This document shows positions 58,215-64,000 of a stretch of 64,000 nt of DNA, piece by piece (position 1 is the first letter of the stretch; each line of letters begins with the position of its first letter). The stretch comes from Melanocharis versteri (taxonomy: Eukaryota; Chordata; Aves; Passeriformes; Melanocharitidae). The translations under genes were made by a program, and so were the position numbers. Location of the stretch: contig VZTG01004583.1 in assembly GCA_013397845.1 (NCBI GenBank), positions 1-64,000 on the forward strand. The letters are read 5' to 3'. Below the pieces are notes generated by a model, which made no database searches, had not been told where the DNA came from, and was given only the letters and a program-made list of their open reading frames with translations.

Positions 58215-60240
58215 TACAATACAAACTTTATTAAAAATAGGTTGCAAGTGAAATACAGTAGAAATGGGAAACTACAGCAGTTTTGATGTTTTTTCAAATA
58301 ATGCACAGACAAATATGAAAAGCACTTTTACACATATTCACACTTGACCCGAATGCCCAATAGCGGCCAAATCCACTCAACTGAAGGTTATAGGTATTTT
58401 TTTGCTAAGCCTTTTTCAGAGTCTAGCAGCAACAGTAATTCAGCCACAGCATAAGTTTTTTTCCTCAAGAAAAATTTGTCACTGTAAGGCTGCTAGTGTT
58501 CTCAAGATAAATCGGGAGAGGCTTGCTTTTGCTGATGAACAGACATAGCAAGCATGCAGATCCTTCATTAACACTTTGAACCAGTTTAATCTTCTACTTC
58601 ATATTTAACAGGTGAAACGGTAAAAGCACACTTTCAAATAAGAAACCTGAAATACGTAAAAAATATTTACACTCCAATTTTCATTAACTTGCATTTATTT
58701 ATCATACAACTCTTATTAAAAGTGATTTCTTTCCTAAGGCAGTGAAAGTCTACCCCTTTGTATTTGGAAGTGTGCACAAATCCCTAAATATATATTTATA
58801 AGAGAACAATATGATACAGGAAAAAAAAAATCATCTAAAGCCAGTAAAGGGCTTTGTCAAATAGAAAATTTGTTTGGAATCACAATATATATTGTCTTAA
58901 CATCACACAATGAGAAAGACTCTGATGAGGTCCTTATTCCCAACATCATCAGCCATATAAGCATAGCTGAAGAAATAGTGGGAGGAAAAAGATTAACAAT
59001 TTAAAATTAAATAAGGCTATAACAGTGTGAAAAAATAGCTTGAACTGCCAACAAGGCTTTCAGTACAACAGTAACAGGATGTCAGTAAAGCCAGCTAGAC
59101 TGAAGAAGAGCTCGCTAGCACTGCTTCCTCAGTGTGAGCAGGGATGGTTCCTTGCTAGCACCCCAGCTCTGTTAATGACCTTACGAACGTTCCCACTTCC
59201 AGACTGCAGTACTGTATTTGATGCTTTACACTTCAGTCTTCTTCTCTAATATGACAATTCATATCTCCATAGGAAAAAAAAAATCTATTGCTGAACTGAT
59301 AATAACAGACTTATCAATACTGTTCCAGGCCTAACTGCCCAATAACTTCTTATCTGAATTTCTCAGAAAACATACCCATCTGTTCTGCTCACCTTGTAAC
59401 TGGAATCCTTGCCTTTAACACACTTCTAACATTTTGGTCCTAGCTGATGAAGGGCCACTAAGTGTAGCCTACTATCTATTGCTCATGTAATTTTTAATGA
59501 AACAGTTATCCAAAGGTTGTTATCTTCACATTCGTCAAAGTCTGAAGCACATATAATGGGGATGCATCAACATAGACTTTTCATAACTACAGATAAAATC
59601 TTAGGCATCCATTTTAGACCCAACAAATACATAGGAATAGAAACATTTTTATTCCAGTATTCTATCTAGAGAATGTGTGTTATGCCAGTACTAAGTAATG
59701 GTAAGATCTGTATTGATATGCTGATCCTTCTATGAACACCATACAGTATGTCAAACTTGCATATGAAACCTTATTTAAGGTGGCCTAGACATTGGCTTCT
59801 TGTCAAACAACCTAAAATACTAATTTCTAGTGCACAGTTTAGTTTAGGCAGTTCAAGCTATTCTCACTCTCTCTGCTCAGCAGCTAAAACAAAAGTGTGT
59901 CTGTAAAACACCAGGAAACAGAACTTATCTTTGACAAGTGCTACTTGGTCTGGTGCAAAAGAACTTAACCCTCAAAACAGAAAAAAAGTTACCTTCACGT
60001 GATTCATATCTTTAAAAATTTACAGTGCTTTCATTGTATAAACCACAAGCTCCTGGCAAAGTAATCAATTTTCTTGCTATTGCAACATCTCTAAGTCTTA
60101 ATTAACAGTCTTAGATATAGAGGAATCAAAGTCACTCCTTTCAGAAAACATTCATTTTCTGTTCATACTTAGTAGTGTGCCCCCAATCTCAATCCCTCAA
60201 TTTGGAGATCATCCATTACATCTGATAAGGTGCTTTAATC
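58215..60240 (-). other. AFDN: AFDN 3' untranslated region
   Basis: About 2 kb following the AFDN stop codon, with no open frame of note and low G+C, as expected of a long vertebrate 3' UTR. The right border is fixed by the TAA stop at 60,243-60,241; the left border is inferred from the poly(A) signal. Confidence 0.65.
58227..58232 (-). terminator. AFDN: Poly(A) signal of AFDN
   Basis: The minus strand reads AATAAA in the context of an A/T-rich region about 2.0 kb after the AFDN stop codon. It is the most distal good signal before the intergenic region. Other AATAAA copies, for example near 58,695, could give a shorter 3' UTR. Confidence 0.55.
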
Positions 60241-60385
60241 TTATTTTGTGTTCAATTCATTTTCCAGTTCCATTAGTTTCCTAGAAGCTTTTACTTTATT
60301 GGATACATCCTGACCCTGTGAAAAAAGTCGCTGGCGTTCCCTGAACGTCAGGTTTTCTGGTGCTCCAGGTAAATCTGCATCTTGA
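60241..60385 (-). CDS. AFDN: AFDN (afadin) last coding exon
   Basis: Afadin is an actin-binding scaffold that links nectins to the cytoskeleton at adherens junctions. This terminal exon (TTTCCAG acceptor, TAA stop) encodes QDADLPGAPENLTFRERQRL, then FSQGQDVSNKVKASRKL and ends ENELNTK. I recognise this as the C-terminus of long afadin isoforms. Its helical, charged character fits the C-terminal actin-binding region. Only the 3' end of the gene is in the window; the RA, FHA, dilute and PDZ domains must lie beyond 64,000. Confidence 0.9.
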
Positions 60386-61144
60386 CTGGAAAGGAAACAA
60401 AAAGTATTTTTTATAATTCCCATCTACAAGATCCTTAAACATAATCATTCTTGATGACATGTAATGACAGCTTCTTTGACTACAGCAAAGGAGTCTCCGT
60501 TCTGTCTTCTGAAAGGTTTTGGTCCTCACACATACCTTTAACTCTGACATTGTGCTATCACTTCAGAGAAATTTATGATTTCACCATTTATTGCATGTCA
60601 AAATAAATGGAAATGCTTGCCAATTTTCAGCATGAATGGCAGGTATAAACTAAGGGTCTGCCTGTATTAGCACAGCATTACTGCTTTGGCTAAACTAGCC
60701 ATCTTTTTTCTGTGGTGGCACATTTCTAAGAAAAAGCACTGAAGGACAAAGCTTTTATTGTCCCATCTTCAGTATGCTACATGGTAAAGCCTGTATGAGA
60801 TACATACACAGCTTGTATTATTTATGCTTATGACAAGTTTGGTAGGAATCCCACTGGAGAGGTATTGTTCAGATTTATAAATACACCTAAACCAGCTGAA
60901 GTTGCTCATTTACAGTGATCATTTTGTTTACTTAGCTGTAGTGCCAAAACTCGTTGCTGTTCAGCAGTGCTTCAGGTCATCTAAGGACTCGTGGAGAGAA
61001 CTTAGTTGTGTTTTATAGTAACCCATAATAGAGCCAACTGCAGAACTCCTGAGTAGCCCCCAGAGATACAACGACGACAACAGAAAATCCTGCAGAAGTT
61101 AGCCAAGTCAGTTGTATAAAAGTTAATGGACTCCTGTACATCAC

Positions 61145-61223
61145 CTTTTAGATCTTTTGTCTCTTGGATCCCGATAAACTTCCCCAGCAGCTGCTCCTGT
61201 AGATCCAGTGTATGAATTTATTC
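61145..61223 (-). CDS. AFDN: AFDN penultimate coding exon
   Basis: A 79-nt exon (CATAAG acceptor, GTGATG donor) that joins in frame to the last exon through a split serine codon. It encodes INSYTGSTGAAAGEVYRDPR, then DKRSK. Frame continuity, the short intron (759 bases) and the recognisable RDPR-type sequence support it. The upstream exon must end one base into a codon and is not visible in the window. Confidence 0.75.
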
Positions 61224-64000
61224 CTTATGCAAAAGAAAGAAGTAAGTTTAAGGACTGCAGTTACAACACAAAAGTTTTATACTGTATTCCTTCAAAAAGG
61301 TGCAGTGCTTCTTTCAAGAAACAATCTCAAATGAGACTCATAAATAATCAGAGGTTATCTGACCTCTAGAATATTTAGTACTATTAAATTCCAGCCCTCT
61401 TAAAATGGCCTAATTTTTTTATTCCTAATTTTGAGTCAAAACCCATTTTGTTTAGATTATCCAGCACATGCCAAATCACGGTCTTTATCTTATTATGGCT
61501 TATTGTAAGATAGTCATTAGAAGCTGTTCGAGGAGATCAATAGGAAGAGCAACACTCTTCATTATTCTGTGACAAGCTCCACAGGAAGTAAGTTAGCTGC
61601 AGCTCCTCTCTTTCTGAGGCTAAAAGTAAGCAAAGATTGGTATATACCATCTTTGCAATTCAGTAGAATCAGAACTTTAGTCTCTGTTAACTCTGAATAA
61701 GCAATCACTCAGAAGATGGCCCCTTCCTCCCACCCCTAAATTTAAATTTCCAGCAACTCCTGCAGCACTGCACCTTTAAGTTGATAAAACACACAGATTT
61801 TACACATTATATTAATTATTTCTAAAGGCCACAAGACAAAACCTTTTATTTCCAATCAGAAGTTTAATAATTTAATTTATATTTAAGACCATACTCTCTT
61901 AATAACTGTCAGGAAAAGAGTAAAAAGAAGTGTCAGCACACTACTCAGATTCGTCTTCAGACAGTTCTGGTCTCAATATTGTACATGTTATGTCTTGTGA
62001 ACCTTCTCTGGTACAAAAGGAGATGTTTGCTTCTTCCACTGGTACATCTAACTTCTCAGAAATATTCAGTAATACACAAATGAGGCTAGAACACACAAGC
62101 CAATTTAGCTAATGTGTTGTAGGCCAGATTTTTCCCACCAAAAATTTGCAGCAAACCAAATCATACTAGGTATGCCAGGCATATGAAGATTTTTTCCTCT
62201 CAGTTTTGAGTCTTACATTCCTGTAAGTACTGCCTTCCCTACTTTGAAAAGGCTGGATCCACAAGCTGTGGTTTTTGTTTGCATTAGGATAGTGGTTTTC
62301 ATTTGGGTGTTGACCTTTTCCTTGGTGAGCTGACAGACCCAATGGTCATAAGAGACCCAGTGGAAGAAGGCACGAGAGCAAAATTTGCAGAAGCATGGTT
62401 TACTAGAGTTAACACTCAGAACAGGAAAGAGCTGTAAAGGACAGGAATGTAACAGAGTCAGCGAGATGGGAGATGGTCAAACTGCACAGTGAATTCTGCA
62501 TTTTGTGCAAACGGCTTTGTACGTTACGCAGGCAGTCTTCATAGAAGCTTGAGCAATCAAGTGAAGTTAACCTGTTCTCATGGCTATTTTAAAAATTATG
62601 AAATAAGAGTATTCAGAATTAGTTGTACGATTTATGAATTAGGCTATTAAAGGCGAAGCATCATACTACAATATTCCTTAATTGTTACCAAAACCCTAAC
62701 CAAATCTTTGTAAATTGTCCTTTTGATGTTTTTCCAGGAAAAACAAATGTGCACACACACAATACCACTGAACGTTTCACTTTCTTGAGATTCATTTTTC
62801 AATCAAAATTAACAGAAAGCAGGATTAGAAATGCAATTATATATGAAATGGCATTCTGGGTTGTGAATGATGGGAGGCAGGGAGAGTGGTGGTGACAACT
62901 AGTGACTGATGGCTCTAGGGTTGCTTAATTCATTACATGTACAGTCTTCAAAGTGCCAAATAAGGAAGGGAAGCAAGGGCTTTTGGAAGCCTACGTGCTG
63001 TGATGCAAGGCACATTTTACTCTTTAATACAGTCAGTTTCAAATAAGAATTTCTAGAAAAAGAAAGTCCTTTGAAAGAAAAAAATTCAGTACAGCTATAC
63101 AGTACCAAAGTTTCATGTCAGAAGCCTGCCATTTCAGAATATTCTAAATTCTTTGTGATATCTGGTGTTCAAAAGCTGAAGTCCTTCTGGTACAAAACTG
63201 GCTGTGGGTTTATCAGTGGCTTCATGTGCACGCTGGGTAGGCATAATGGTAGCACACAGCAGGCAGCATCCCGAATGTCTGCTTCTACTCCAGTCTAATG
63301 AAAACACACCGAAAAGCTAAAACCTTCCCTCATTTTCCTTTAAGATTCAGAACCTATTACAGAGCCAGACAGGAATGACAGATGGGCTTGCAGGAGAGAG
63401 GCTATTACCACAAAGACTACTACATCCTGAGTTCTCACAGGCAACACCAGCGTAAATGACCAGGCTTCCTCTGCCTTTACACGAGAATCAGTGCGGATAC
63501 TTATTTTATGCAACTTGGGTGTTGTGCTGACCCCAAACAGTGGAACTACTAATCATCAACTGCACCAGTGGGACAGTAATTATAACTGAGCTAAACTGTC
63601 CCTTCAGCAATATTAAAAAGCTACACAATACTGTGCAGAGCTTCTCTTCAGCACTGGAAGCAGTCCAACTGTAGCAGAAGCTAATTTGCCCTGCAAAGGA
63701 AAGGATGCCTTGCTGGAAAATGATGACTTGAGCCTCAACTGGAAAGGATGTGGACAAGCATCTCATTGGCCTCGTATATATCCTAAATCAGATTCACATA
63801 CTATTGCAGCTGGATTAGAAATGCTTCTTAATAAATGGAACTTATTTGGAGGCTCATATTCTCCCTATGCCCAGGGCACACTGCTGAATAAAGCAAGTGA
63901 TTTTCCTAATTTGTTGGGTGGCCAAAAAAGTGATAAGGGATATAACATATTGTAGGATTCCACCTGTGTCACTGAGACTTGAATCCAATAAACAAGTTAG
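61224..64000 (-). other. AFDN: AFDN intron (partial)
   Basis: Presumed intron upstream of the penultimate exon, running off the window. It contains an open frame with an acceptor-like border at 61,941-62,085 (see findings) and a + strand frame at 63,686-63,955. No transposon that I can name is present. Confidence 0.6.

Noticed and set aside
1..64000. tRNA, rRNA, CRISPR or prokaryote-type systems
   Set aside because: Nothing resembling a tRNA cloverleaf, ribosomal RNA or spaced repeat array was seen. The only tandem array (53.6-54.0 kb) is a head-to-tail minisatellite without spacers.

Overview
This is vertebrate nuclear DNA, most likely from a bird. The reasons are long AT-rich introns with canonical GT/AG splice sites, several CR1-type LINE fragments (some ending in the ATTCTATG-like tail or its complement), few other repeats, and a gene order (KIF25 next to AFDN) that I know from human 6q27. 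The species cannot be fixed from the sequence. No operons, CRISPR arrays, phage or bacterial features are present.

Layout. (1) 1-12,000: a GC-rich edge at the very start looks like part of a CpG island, followed by about 12 kb in which I find no convincing exon. The + strand looks G/T-rich by eye, which hints at an intron transcribed rightwards. (2) 12,023-53,387, minus strand: the whole coding region of KIF25, a kinesin-14 type motor. I reconstructed 14 coding exons by hand with AG/GT borders. All phases agree and the sum is 1,623 nt, giving 540 residues plus a stop. The protein has an N-terminal coiled coil, a kinesin-14 neck, and a complete motor domain (P-loop, switch I, switch II) ending in a basic tail. 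(3) 53,030-53,990: the KIF25 CpG island/first exon and, just upstream, a minisatellite with ~73 bp units that contains an assembly gap. (4) 54,000-58,200: intergenic, with a CR1 copy and an inverted pair of an unnamed ~160 bp repeat. (5) 58,215-64,000, minus strand: the 3' end of AFDN (afadin), comprising two final coding exons, a ~2 kb 3' UTR with poly(A) signal, and part of an upstream intron.

KIF25 and AFDN lie head-to-tail on the same strand, with AFDN's 3' end about 4.8 kb upstream of the KIF25 start codon. Their products work in different places: KIF25 at microtubules and centrosomes, AFDN at actin-linked cell junctions. I see no sign of shared regulation. I did not find an undescribed biological system here. 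The observations most worth following up are the full N-terminal half of KIF25, the family-specific switch I residue, the promoter-proximal minisatellite with palindromic receptor-like half-sites, and the unnamed repeat pair.
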